Shown one piece after another: positions 34,154-46,133 of a DNA stretch of 64,000 bases (the first letter of the stretch is position 1; every line of letters begins with the position of its first letter). Below the pieces are notes generated by a model. It was given only the letters and a program-made list of their open reading frames with translations. It did no database searches and was not told where the DNA came from. The stretch lies in contig NC_056552.1 of the NCBI RefSeq assembly GCF_910596095.1, positions 18,982,611 through 19,046,610 on the forward strand, read 5' to 3'. The translations under genes and the position numbers were made by a program. The DNA is from Thunnus maccoyii. Lineage: Eukaryota > Chordata > Actinopteri > Scombriformes > Scombridae.

Positions 34154-34553
34154 TTAAAGGACCAGTGTGTAAGATTTAGGGGGATGTATTGGCAGAAATG
34201 GAATATAATATTCATAAGTATGTTTTAATTAGTGTATAATCACCTGAAAATAAGAATCGTTGTGTTACCTTAGAATGAGCCCTTTATATCTACATAAGGT
34301 GCGGGTCCTCTTCCACGGAGCCATGTTCCCGCCATGTTGCACTGCCATGTTTCTACAGTAGCCCGGAACGGACAAACCAAACACTGGCTCTAGAGACGGC
34401 CTTACATGTTTTTCGTGAGTTTCATGGCCACCGTAGGTTCTCTTACATACTTGGAAGGGGGGGGGGGGGGGGGTGAGGGAAGGTGTATTCAGTTGGTTGC
34501 AATCTGCAACCTCACCTCTAGATGCCACTAAATCTTACACGCTGGTCCTTTAA
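34154..34553. mobile_element. 400-bp TTAA MITE
   Basis: The ends are TTAAAGGACCAGTGTGTAAG and CTTACACGCTGGTCCTTTAA, an inverted pair with one mismatch in the 20 bases. TTAA marks both edges. There is no coding capacity, and a run of 17 G (34457-34473) lies inside. The right TTAA is shared with the next element. Confidence 0.85.
34457..34473. repeat. Poly(G) run of 17
   Basis: Seventeen consecutive G within the 34154-34553 MITE. Confidence 0.95.
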
Positions 34554-34860
34554 AGGGGAAATCCACTGATTTTACATGTCAAAGTCTATTTAGTCACAGA
34601 GTATTGCGAAAACTGTTGTATAATGTTGTCTGTAGCTGTGGAGTTTGAAAAGATGTGGGTGTTTACCAGGCAAAGAAGGTCTAATGAAAGATGTTATTGA
34701 AAAGCATTATGGGAAGTGTAGGATCTTTTTTTTTGGTGCTATAAATCAGGATATCTCGGGTCACTTCTATGCCAATTTTGTCATTAAAAAAAAATCTGTC
34801 TTTTGCAATTCCCCCAACTTTATAGAAGTATAATATTAAATCTCTGGAGTGCCCCTTTAA
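34550..34860. mobile_element. 311-bp TTAA MITE abutting the previous one
   Basis: The left end is TTAAAGGGGAAATCCACTGA. The right end, reverse-complemented, is TTAAAGGGGCACTCCAGAGA followed by TTT. The inverted ends and TTAA edges mark a second MITE family whose left TTAA (34550-34553) is the right TTAA of the preceding element. A related end lies at 30835-30886. No coding capacity. Confidence 0.75.
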
Positions 34861-35708
34861 GTCCAAGACTGGACCCAATGTGGCATTCAAGTGAGGACTA
34901 GTTCCAAACCAGGGAGGATTAACACTAAGTCACTGGCAGTTCAGGAAGAACTTGGTGTCAAAATGTAAAATTAAAGATTTAAAAGATTTAGCACCTTTAT
35001 TTAAAAAAAAAAAAAGATTTCATGTAAAAGAATTTGTCTGAGTTGGACAGAGATGGGGAAACTGACCAGAGACCTTGACTCATTGCTCAACAATGTTCTA
35101 CAGACCCCAAGGTTGTTGTGGGCAGTTGAAAACATAAATATGAAAAGGGACAAAGTATCCTGCTCAGCCTGCTGAGCCTTTGCGGCCTGTAACAGCTACA
35201 GTACGTAGCCCAAAACAAATTTGTGGTGTTGAAGCCCACTGGCTCTGCTATTATGTATTCCCAATTTGTGAGACTTTATATTTTGACTCTGCACTTCCGA
35301 GGCAAACTGCACTAAGTTTATCTAATAACCGAGGGACTAATTGTAGCATTACAGGATTAAAGTTTTAATTGCAAAACATTGGCTATTAAGATAATAAGAA
35401 TGAAACAGTGCAGGGAATTATAGCAGCTACAGCATTTTTTTTAGAATGATTACTTTCCTTTTTTGAAGGCTATTTAATTATTTAATTGAAGCAAAAGTTT
35501 AACTGAAGCACTTTGTTAATGTAAGTTTGAAGCATATTAAGGTTTTGAGAACTTTTATCAACAAGTGGGATAGTCTAGGTTGATTTGAAAGATGAGATGC
35601 AGTAAACAAACGGGTGCTGACTTTCCTGTGGAAAAAGTGTGCAGTGCTGGTGCTAAAATAAAAATGGACAAGGTGGTCAAACAAACAAAAAAAGCCTGTA
35701 TTTGAAAT

Positions 35709-36017
35709 TTGAAATTCATGCAGATGGCAAAAGTGGTGCACAAGACCATAAGAGCAGAGTTCAAAGACCTGAGGGAGGTGTTCTTGACTCTTGAGACCTC
35801 AAGCCGTTCCTGGAGAGCAGCTGGGATGAGGAGGGGAGAGGGGGGCTGGAGGCAGCCGTCATCAGCAGAGCTCAGAGTGAGTGTCAGCTGGCTGAGCAGA
35901 GCATGGTGGCAGAGCAGAGCAGAGCAGCGGGACAGGGTGTTGCTGCTGGGCTTTGGCCAGGAGAGTCACAGGAGCCAAACTGTTCAGAGCACACGACTGA
36001 CCCCTCAAAGTGTAGAT
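35709..36017 (+). other. Open in-frame extension upstream of foxl3 (probable 5' UTR)
   Basis: The frame of foxl3 exon 1 is open for 103 codons upstream, starting with ATG at 35709. The encoded peptide is rich in Arg, Ser and Gln, resembles no forkhead N-terminus, and includes GAGCA-type short repeats near 35910-35935. It is most likely the 5' UTR or promoter, with an alternative longer start possible but unsupported. Confidence 0.5.
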
Positions 36018-38464
36018 ATGTTCGATAACTCTCACTACCCGTTCAACTGTTTTAACTATGATGGAGACGGATACCCTTCTTCTAGCACAGATGAAGAGAA
36101 GAAAATGTGCAGACCCGCATACAGGTATGAAGGATTTCAAATTCATCTTTTTTTTTAAAAAAATGTATTTGTAACTTTTGCCGAGGTGTCACATCGGTTT
36201 ATTTACTAGTATGTAAAATAATAAGCTTTAAAACAAAAGTGATTAAAAGGGAGTTTTACCTATGTCATATTTGGCCTTTAATTTCTATAATTTCATAATA
36301 ATATCTCCCTTTTGAAATTGTAAAATGAGATTTTTTTCATATGATTTTTACATTATTTCGTCAAAACTTGTCGGTTTGGACAAAACAAAATATAAATATT
36401 TTATGTGGCAACCTAGTTCACTTTTACCAGCGGCACTTTTTTCTTTCACTACAGCGCAAACATGATGCACATTCAGAATAATAGCTTTTGAAATATATAT
36501 ATTTTATATATAAAGCATAGTTGACTCTTTGATTTTGGGCAACATTTACCATCAGAGGTGCACTGTAGATCATTTACTGTTCATTTTTGCATTTTTAAAG
36601 ATATTATTTCAACTTTATTTCATTGATTTTTGACACAACTTTTATGTGGAAGCATAGTTTATTGTGACCACATGCATCTGTTTTAACTCTTAAATTAGAA
36701 ATATAAAAATTAAAAAAAAAATTCCACCATCAATAAGTTAACCTTGATGTTCTGTTTCTTTAACAGCTCAAAAAAACATAGTTAACATTGTTTGATACTT
36801 GATAACTTTTCCAAATTTTATTAGAATTCCTTATAAAAAGGATTTTGAATTGATGACATGTTTCAGAGTTTCAGAGAAAATTACACGTTAGTCCTTCTCG
36901 GGGTTCTAATAGACCCCAGCTATGAAACATGGATACATTTACATATTCTATATATCTATCCCAGGAGTTTACTTACTTTTTATGCAGCACTACACAAATC
37001 CAAAAGAAGTCCATTTGGACTTACTGTTATTGGAGTTTTATAACAGTTTGTTCTAATTGACACAAAACAGAAGTAACATCATTTTATAGGATAAAATACT
37101 GACATTTCTTTTTCTGTAAACGACTTTCTGTCAGTCAAAAGGAATATAGATTTGTTCATGCATAGCCCATAAAACATATAAAACATTAAAGATTTCCTTA
37201 TTTGGTGTAGAAACATTGCTTTTATAGATTTTGTCACGTTTATAAAAATGTCAAGACCAGTATGTGGTAAAGAGAAGTATTGCCATTTCAATTCTTTGCA
37301 ACATATTGGGTTTCAATAAGGTGAGAATAAAAGAATAAATATTTAAGGAAAAGAATTATTACTTTTTCAGCAAGCAGCAAGCAGAATATCAGCAACCACA
37401 AAGGTTAAAAGCCTTCATCATGTTGTAGATTTATATATCGTCATTTTTCTTATGTTACCTGATTAAAATGTGTCTTTTTGTGTCAGCTACATCGCTCTGA
37501 TAGCCATGGCCATCCAGCAGAGCCCCGAGCAGCGGGTCACTCTGTCGGGCATCTACGAGTTCATCATGAAGAGATTCCCATACTATCGCTCCAACCAGAG
37601 AGCCTGGCAGAACTCCATCAGACACAACCTCTCCCTCAACAGCTGCTTCATCAAGGTACACCGACACACAGCGCTGTGCGTTAGGAGAGCTGGGAAATAT
37701 TGTCAGTTTTAACATGATGTCAAAATAATTGTGTGCTTCTTTCAAAGCAAAAGAACTGTCCTTTTATTTAGTATTTCACTTATTGTTGGTTTTCATTTTA
37801 TTTCTTTTTCTTTTCATAATTTCCCTCTTCATTCTTTAAATATTACAGGAGTATAAACAGTAGTAGTGTGTTCTGTTTTTCCTTTCCTCACAGTACTACT
37901 ATTTTTAGTCCTCTTATTACTGGTAGTAGGAATATTTTGAATAAGTTCTGTTATTACAGGTATATAAGTAAGTATTTTTCCATTGTTCTACAGGTTCCTC
38001 GGACAGAAGGCAATGAGAAGGGAAAGGGAAACTACTGGACTTTTGCCACTGGCTGTGAATCCATGCTTGACCTGTTTGAAAACGGCAACTTTCGGCGTCG
38101 CCGGCGCAGGAGGAACATGAAAATCGGTCTCCGTGATTCAGGAGAAACCCCTTTCCATCCTTTAGAGAGCCACAGCAATCACCACGTACCCGCAGCCCGG
38201 CACCCTGAACCCGACTCCACCCTCTGCCCTCTGAACCCTGAGAGGCCAAGGACGGGCCCCCAGCCAAACCACCTCATCCCAAACCCCAGCCAGGGGAAAC
38301 CAGAGTCAGAGATCAAGTTTAGCATTGACTACATTCTGTCTACTCCAGATCCACCCCTGCCGGGGTTCAGATCCTCGCACGGCCCTGTGCACATAGGACC
38401 CACGGGGCCACCCATACACGTTCTGGAGCCCCAACACCTGAATCTACACTTCTGGACTCTGTGA
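36018..38464 (+). CDS. foxl3: Forkhead transcription factor Foxl3
   Basis: DNA-binding regulator. In medaka, foxl3 acts within germ cells to keep them from the sperm fate. Exons: 36018-36124, 37487-37655, 37994-38464. Splice borders are GT/AG and phases agree, giving 248 residues. The N-terminus [20 protein letters not shown] and the forkhead (residues about 32-126, with [24 protein letters not shown] and [11 protein letters not shown]) fit the Foxl3/Foxl2 group. The forkhead is followed by a run of seven Arg (126-132), a likely nuclear localisation signal. The tail is Pro-rich and carries FSIDYIL (201-207), an eh1-like Groucho-binding motif. The intron inside the forkhead domain separates it from single-exon foxl2. 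The frame stays open upstream to an ATG at 35709, but 36018 begins the conserved protein. Position next to fam20c matches the vertebrate FAM20C-FOXL3 neighbourhood. Confidence 0.94.
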
Positions 38465-38603
38465 GAGAGAGAGGAGGAGGAGCGGAAAGCAGAGATTGAA
38501 CTTATTCCTTTAGTAGCGTCTGTGTCTGAAACTGGGAAGTACTGTGAGGACAGAAATTCCCCAAGAGGAAATTTACTGACTTGAAAATGTAACCGAGGAA
38601 CAA

Positions 38604-38609
38604 AATAAA
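38604..38609 (+). promoter_or_regulatory. Candidate polyadenylation signal of foxl3
   Basis: AATAAA 140 bases after the foxl3 stop codon. The nearest canonical signal on this strand; further downstream signals could also be used. Confidence 0.4.
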
Positions 38610-40368
38610 GAGGTACAGTATTATATGATGGATTCTAGATGGAAAAAAGTCACTTAAAGAAAGCAACATGCTATCTAAGAATTCATCCAAAAGAAAAAAA
38701 TGTGAACAATACCACATTCATATTGTCATTATACTGTATGTGCAGTGTCTAGTGCTGACATAGACTAGATTTACAGTATTCTCTATATGTATATACACAG
38801 GAGCTGTGATGTGTGGATGTCCACTGACACATGCAAGGCTTTAAAAATCTGATTGGGTAAAAAAAAAAGGTAAACTTTTTGAGTTATTGAGTAATCTTCA
38901 GTTCAGAAGTTGAGATGGTTTTCTTCATAAAAGAAGAATATATTGAGAATCGTATGGCTTCCTTTGTCGTCTTTCATTCTTTTAGCCAGACTACGCAGCC
39001 TGATGAACTGTTTACTGTATTTTTTCAGTCACTTCTGCTTGATGGTAGATTTACCTCATCTTATTTTAGTGTGTGTGTCAGGACAAACATCTCTGACAAA
39101 GGGTTCATCAATAGAAACTGTCGGATGAAAATTTGAACTTTTCTGTTATTTAAAGGGAACTTCATCAGTATCAACAAAAGATATATATTTTTTAGCTGAA
39201 AGGTTTTCTTATTGCTATGATTGTCATAGAATTCTCTTAAAAACATACAGTAGGAGCATGCAACAATGATCATTTCTTTCTGCGAAAAAAAAAGAAAACA
39301 AAGTTAGACCTTTTTCATGGAGGACATTTTAACATATGACAATAGAAAAAGCACAGGTGTAAACGAATTCCATTCAGCTGTCTCAGTTTTAGGGTCCTGG
39401 TATTGCGCATGCTGGCTCACTATCAACATGTGCCATACTACAACCATACTACTTACTAATTCTATACAAAATCTTACTTCTCAATAATCATCATAGTGTA
39501 CTGTTTTAGCAGTTAAAATAAATCCTTCATCCTTCATTTATCATTTCACACTTGAAAGGATACGGTACTCCAATCTGCCACTTTGGAGTGTCACTGCCAA
39601 TTAAACATAACAAAGAGAATGTCTTTCTTAAGATTTAATTCTTTTTTTTTTTCCAATTCCAAATATCTTCTAATTTTTTCAGCTGTGAGGAACTCCTCGT
39701 TTTCCTTTGAGCACTGCATTATGGGAGAATAGTGTCCATTGACAGCACACTCAAATATCAACCATATTTGCGTGATGTCTGGTTGGAATACACTTAATTT
39801 TCTCACCTTTAAAGCATGAACATACCTGAAAACCTGCTTAGAGTATGTATGCATTTTGGACTGTCACGGATAATGTTATTAGTGTTCAATAATCTAATGT
39901 TATTAGCAACACCTGTGCTTCTCCTTCTATATGACAAGTCGTAACGTCTGCTGTGCAACAGTCTGTCACGACTGCACTCATCTCGTTCACACTGCCCGCA
40001 TTTAACTAATTTTGTCATTGACCTTTTGAAATCCTGATTGACTGACACTTAAATTCTAATCCAGTCACTCCTCATTATAACGCATTATATATACACTTAA
40101 AAGACGCAAAAACAGAGGTCTGGCTAACATTTATTTCCTGTACGAAGGAGATCAATCATGGTGCGCTCTTGTGCTGTTGAAGGGACATTTTTCAATTTAA
40201 CCTTTATATTATGTCTTGACTACATCGGAGAAGGGTTTCAACACACTTAACATGAGTGGCATTTAATATAGCATAACACTTGCAAGGTGAGGCCGAGATG
40301 TGACCCTATTTAAATACAAGGAGGCCCCTGCCTGAGCCTTAACAGCAACACCTTCCCCACCCCACCCC

Positions 40369-40402
<34 letters not shown>

Positions 40403-41990
40403 ACACAAACCCCTGATGCAATTATAATTAAACACACCTTATGCCTCCTTTGCAAATGCCCCTCATCGATCTGTAGGTTTTTAACATTCATACGTGAACT
40501 GCCCCCCAGCAAACGTCTGCAGCGGCACAAACGTTTATGGATCAGCAAGTTTCCATTAACAAAGTTGTTGATGTTGAGTAGCGGGGGCTGCAGCTGCTGC
40601 CATGACGCCGTAGATATATTTGGGTAAATTAACTTAGCATAAAGTGCTCCGAGGCTACAGGGGTCTTTTGAGGCAGCTAAAAAGAAAGCAAGGCACCAGT
40701 CAGGCCCGAAAAGTCAGTGCACATATTATGTCGCCAGTGAATATGCGAAACTGTAGCTACTGGCACAGTGTCCCAAAGAATGGCCTCTATTAAACGACTA
40801 AATGCATTTGTTGTGTTTCCACTTAATCCCTCTACTATCTCCACTTGTTTATAATTGCTTACACGGTAATGTTTCTCATTTACAGAAGTGTGGACAGTTA
40901 TTTGGTTTGAGACTGATAACTTCATTATGTGTACGCTCAGGGCGAGAAGCGGTGGAATTGCAGGTGGAGGAAATTGGGAAAGCATTGATCTGCGACGTTA
41001 ATAAAAAGTAAATCATAAACACAAATAGGTCATTTAGTCTCGAGTGCTTTGTGTAGCGATTGGATTTCACTGAGGCTGTGGTGAGGATTGTGGGGATGAA
41101 GATAAATATTGGTGTATTGTTTTGTTCTGATGAGAGCGGATCTGTTTAGTGTACGGATGTAATTTACTGAATGGTTTCCTTTTAGCTGTGGTTGGAGGAG
41201 GAGATATTGTGCTGGGAGGGGGGGGAGGGGGGAGAAAAAAGAGTATGAATGAACTAAAAGGCTGCACATTGATATCATTATGAGCTACTAGCTAATGAAG
41301 ATCAGTGAAATAGCCTGAGGTCTTTGACATACACACAGACATCTCTGCCCTTTGCCATTTGGTGGCCGTGTACGTGTGCATAGCTGCTGCAGGTGCAGCC
41401 AGTATCGGCCTGGAATATGCTATTATTTTTAAATGGCTTCAAGTGTGTGTGTGTATGTGTGCGTCAGTAATGAGAAAATCAACACAGCATGTCAATCAAT
41501 GGCAGTTGGGAGACATGTTTACATTTTATTTGTAGTTGAGATCCTGCAGTGGCTGTATGGTGGCTGTTGGAAGGATGTCCCTGCTAGGAAAAACAACAGA
41601 AGTGGTTGACTGAAGGTGACCAGAAGGGTTTTTTAGAAAGAAAATGGAAAACAGGCAGTTTAATAAAGGAAAGGGTTTGACATTCAAATGAAAATATAAC
41701 TCAGAAATCTGCCAGATATCTGTTTAAATTTGTCAGTTCTCATTTGGTAAACATGCGACTATAACATCAAGGTGTTCAGTCTTTTCTACACTAGAGGGTC
41801 ATAGTTTGACCTTCTGGCCCATACAGAAGGAGAAAAAACCCACTAAGAAATCTATAAGAGAAAGAAAAAAGTCATACAACAAGAACATCTTGCAACTTGT
41901 ATAATGTAATCTAGTAAAGTAGGCCTCAGATATTGCCATATTAACTCCTCTCTGACAAAGTCCTAATTAAAGGTTTTAAGCTTAAAAAGT
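38610..41990. other. Intergenic region between foxl3 and tom1l2
   Basis: No coding exon recognised on either strand. It contains an (AC)n tract at 40371-40400 and G-rich sequence at about 41211-41236. A non-repetitive GC-moderate block near 40500-40700 has no frame and could be regulatory, which is a guess. foxl3 (+) and tom1l2 (-) converge here with their 3' ends facing. Confidence 0.6.
40371..40400. repeat. (AC)n microsatellite
   Basis: Pure AC tract of 15 units. Confidence 0.95.
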
Positions 41991-42415
41991 GTACTATTTA
42001 TTTATTGCAGGCCAGGTGTCATTTTGTACACCAGCTGTAAATAAATAGCAGACAGGTGAGGAAATAACAAAATATAATAGTGTCAAATACAAAAAACATG
42101 TCACTGAACTGCTTAACTGTAAATAAAACATTCTGACAGTCTTTGACAGGCAGAAATTACAATTACAGTGTTTGGAATTGACACCCGAACATGAAAAACG
42201 TGTCTGTGTTTTATACACTGATTACAAAAAAAAAGAGAGACATCTCCACTTGAAATATTTGCAAAAATTAAAATGAAAGGCAACGCTCACAATTCATTAA
42301 TTGAAACAGTATCAGATATTCTACATGTGTATGAAATATATGCAGAAATTATAATAGAATACATTTCTGTACACACCTCAAATACGGTAACCTAAAAGTA
42401 GTCCAAAAAAAAAAA

Positions 42416-42585
42416 AGGAAAGGAGCTTTCAAATGCAAAATAGTGAGAAAATTTAATATGCTCAATATGTATACAAAGATGGTGTTTTCTGTGTATTTCA
42501 TGCCATTTAGTGGCTGTATTCGTGCACATACTGAGCATATTAAATCCTCTCACTGTTTTGCATTTGACGGCTCCCTTCCTTTTTT
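42416..42585. repeat. Inverted repeat with ~60-base arms
   Basis: The left arm contains CAAATGCAAAATAGTGAGAA then TTTAATATGCTCAATATGT. The right arm, reverse-complemented, contains CAAATGCAAAACAGTGAGAG then GATTTAATATGCTCAGTATG. The arms pair over about 60 bases with few mismatches around a loop of about 50 bases. If transcribed in the tom1l2 3' UTR it would fold into a long hairpin. Confidence 0.8.
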
Positions 42586-45500
42586 CCTGTGTATCCTCAC
42601 TGACCTGCATGGGAACCCTTTTTCCATTGTTTTCCCGTGGACACATAAAAGTAGATACATGCTTAAATGTGTGAATTCCCTTGAATGACCGTAGTATTTA
42701 CAAATTTGATGAAAACTAGTAACTGTATCAGAACAAACCGTTAAAGCACCCTGAACTTCTGTACATTCATTAGTGGAACATCCTAGAGGTTTACAGCATC
42801 ACAGAAGCTGATGAACAGCTGCAATTTTAACAAAAATCCCTCACTCAAGACGACTAATATCAGTTGTACAAAATAATGAATTATGCTTCGATCGTACTTG
42901 TTGATGTTTGCGGTTGAGTTGTATTATGACCATGTTCTGTGTTGCAAAGCAGTTACATTGCACTGTGTCAACATAACATGCAATGCAACTACAATGCACC
43001 ACAGCTCTGGCCAGAAATTTTCATTCACACTTGATACACTTGGCGGATAGATGATTGTGGGGATTTGTGTGCTTTCTTTGACAGTGGTTATATTTTCTAT
43101 TGAGCCAAACAGTAGGCTGCTCCCTTAAAGAGGTTACATCAGTGTACTCAGACTTCTAGATGGGTCAAGTTGTTGGGTGGTGATTTTTTTTTTTCTCACT
43201 CGACTTGACCTCTGGCACCACCGTCCAACCACCAGGGTGTGCTAACTCACTGCATGCGGAGAGGGGGAATCACAAACACCAGGGTGGGGTATCACTGTGG
43301 GGAATGAGGCCTGAGAGAAACGTGGATCCTCCATATTTCTGTTTCTCCACCATCAATCCTCTAACAATCCAGCAGGCTTCTGCAACAGATGTCATGATGT
43401 TAGGGTTAATGTGCCTCTTGTCAAATATGACTATAATGTGTCTAATTTGTCTTTGAAGGGGATAACAGTCACAACTAGGCTGTGTTGAATTTAGATTTTG
43501 TCCAGATGACTGTGTAACTGCATCATCAGCAGTCACTATCGACACATGTAGCTCGTTATTGTGGCACGTTGTCTTACAAAGATTAACATCACACAATCTC
43601 ACACCAACAAGCAGCACATGGTGCTTCAGCTACTGGCAAATTATGATTTGTTTTCTTATTTACCCCCATATTTTAATGTATTTTCCCTCCAGAAATTTAA
43701 ACATAAACAAATTTCTTAAAAGTCACCGATGATCAGATTTCTAAAAAAACCACAAAAGCATCCATTTACCTTTCAAAAGAAACAATCCACCAGCAGCTCT
43801 GTTGTGCAATATACTGTAGATTTTAAATGAAGTACTCATGTCAGAACGACACATGTTGAGTCAAACGGGGATCCTGTTGTACTAGTGTGATCCAGTCTGC
43901 TGTCCGACACACCCCTCTTTCTTTTTGACCGGGAAAAACGCTCCAGTGACTGAGGCAGAATGTGAGGGGCCATGTTGTGGGATGAGGCGATTCCAGGCGA
44001 CCAATGGGGAAGCCCCTAGTGTGGGGCCCACGGGCCTCCAGAGAGAGGCGGAGGGAGGGGTGGAGGGTGGTGGACAAGGTAAATGGAGAGGGTTTACTAC
44101 AGGTCAGCTTCAGCTTATTACCATCTGAACAAGGATCTGGATGATAGATGGTATAGCAAGGAGAGAAAAAGGTTTGATTCCCAAAAGTGTGTACATTATC
44201 AATGCGAGACAGCAAAAAAAACCCCAAAAAACACAGAATGCGGATCACACACTGCCAATGTTTTATTAAGAGTTCATGCAGAAGTCAAACACAAAGAGAA
44301 ATGAGAGATGAGGCAACTCAAGGAAAGTAGGGATCACACAGCACAGTCTCCCTTATCAGCATCTCTTTTCATATTATCCAGTGACATACAAAGAAACGCA
44401 CTGTTCCTCTGCAAAAACAGGTCTGAGATGACTCTCCGGTGTGCTGAGATTCAGTTACAAAATCGCTGACGAGAGCTCACACTGAAACAAACCAGGCTGA
44501 TCCTGGGCGGTATCAAACAGGATAGTGACAACGTGGATTCTTTAAACACACATTTGGAGGCTTCTTTTTTTCAGTCAACGGAGATAAAAACGATTCTGTT
44601 ACGCAACGGCTGAAACACGCACACACGCACGCACACACGCACGCGCACGCACACACACGTCGAACACTAAAAACAAGGACACAGAAGGAGGAAGGACGTT
44701 TTCCTTCATATGTGCAATGTTGATGCTTTGTCAAAAGTGTCAAAAGTAAGTTAATTCTGTCTATTTTGTCATGTGCTAGTCAGTCCATAAACTTATGAGT
44801 GATCTATGAAAAAATATGTATCCTTCAAGAGAACTGGTGTGATTTTTTTTTTTTTTTTTTTACAGCTACAAATCATCTGTTTGCTCACAATCAGTGATGA
44901 TCTGCCTTTATATACCCACATAACCAATAAACATAAATACATTAGCCAGCAGCAATGTATAAAACAGAAACTCCATAAACACACACCTTTATGACAACTT
45001 CTTCTACCTCCCATTTTCCTTTAGTACAATAAAATGATTTAAAATACTGATCTGAAGAAAGAAAAAAAAACAACATAGCGCTAAATAAATTATTTCTACA
45101 CATCTGCTCAAATATTTCCAAACATTTCTCATTAATTACAGCTGGTTAAGTGTTCGTCCTCTAGCCCGATTTACAGTACGAGTTGAAAGGTAATGCGACT
45201 GTCAAAGTGCACGCTTGTTTTTAAGCTTGTCGTGATTGTGTAACATGTTGCATTTATTACTGTCAAAGAGTAAAATGTCTCATTTGTAGTGCTGTGTCTG
45301 CGGCGAGCTCATTTCTGAAAAACAAATGTCATGCTGAAAGGTCAGGCCTTTTAAGGTGTCAGCGTAAAGAAATAAAGGAGAGCTGCACACAAAAAAAAAC
45401 AGCTTTTATATAGTGTGACATTGAATTCTCATTATGTCCCTGGATATAAAGATGTGTTAAAGATAGGGCTGGATTATGTATTAAAAATTCAATTATCCAG

Positions 45501-45962
45501 TCTATTCATATTCTGAGCTTTTTTTTTTTTTACATCCGCATCCAGAGGAAAGAACAAATTTGGTCCGCAAAACTCAAAACATACAGCACGAGCTACTCAA
45601 AACATGAATTAAAACCTACAGTCACTGACTGATGACAGCATGTGTCTCTACAGCTACCTGTGACTCCCTGCCAACTCATTCGACGACACAAAAATATATC
45701 TGTATCCGTCTTCAGCATAAAGATGATCACACAAACGAGAATAATTAGACGGTATAGTTCAGCAGATGGAATTAAGACAGACTACAGCAGCTTTAGGCGA
45801 ATAAAATCTCATCAAAATAATCTCAAGGAATTCATTGTGACCGACTTATCATCAAACAACTGCAGCTGAGTGTGTGAGAGAGAAATCTACAGCGTGAGAG
45901 TGCAGATTTAGTGTAAGGTTATTAGTGTGTGCAAGTATGCCAATCGTAAAAGCTAAATTCCC

Positions 45963-45991
45963 TTCTTCTTCTTCTTCTTCTTCTTCTTCTT
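45963..45991. repeat. (TTC)n microsatellite
   Basis: About ten tandem CTT/TTC units. Confidence 0.9.
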
Positions 45992-46108
45992 GTGTAAATG
46001 ATCAGATGCATACTATTCCCTTTTCATGTGAATAAGCAGCCCGCAGTGAGGTACATCCCTATTGTCAAAGCAGCTGGGAACATGAGCCCGTTCCAAAAAC
46101 CCTTTTCC

Positions 46109-46133
46109 AAAAAAAAAAAAAAAAAAAAAAAAA
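46109..46133. repeat. Poly(A) tract
   Basis: Uninterrupted run of 25 A on the + strand, in the presumed tom1l2 3' UTR. Confidence 0.9.

Larger units (their letters stand above)
30401..35700. other. Intergenic region between fam20c and foxl3
   Basis: About 5.3 kb with no coding exon recognised on either strand. It holds the MITE-end fragment near 30.86 kb, a long (AC)n tract at 32177-32250 and the two abutting MITEs at 34154-34860. Short open frames here resemble no known protein. Confidence 0.7.

Noticed and set aside
35862-36146. 94-codon minus-strand frame over foxl3 exon 1
   Set aside because: Shadow of foxl3 exon 1 and its 5' flank.
43841-44248. 135-codon open frame on the minus strand
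   Set aside because: Begins with a hydrophobic stretch but has no recognisable domain, no splice context and lies in the presumed tom1l2 3' UTR. Likely chance.
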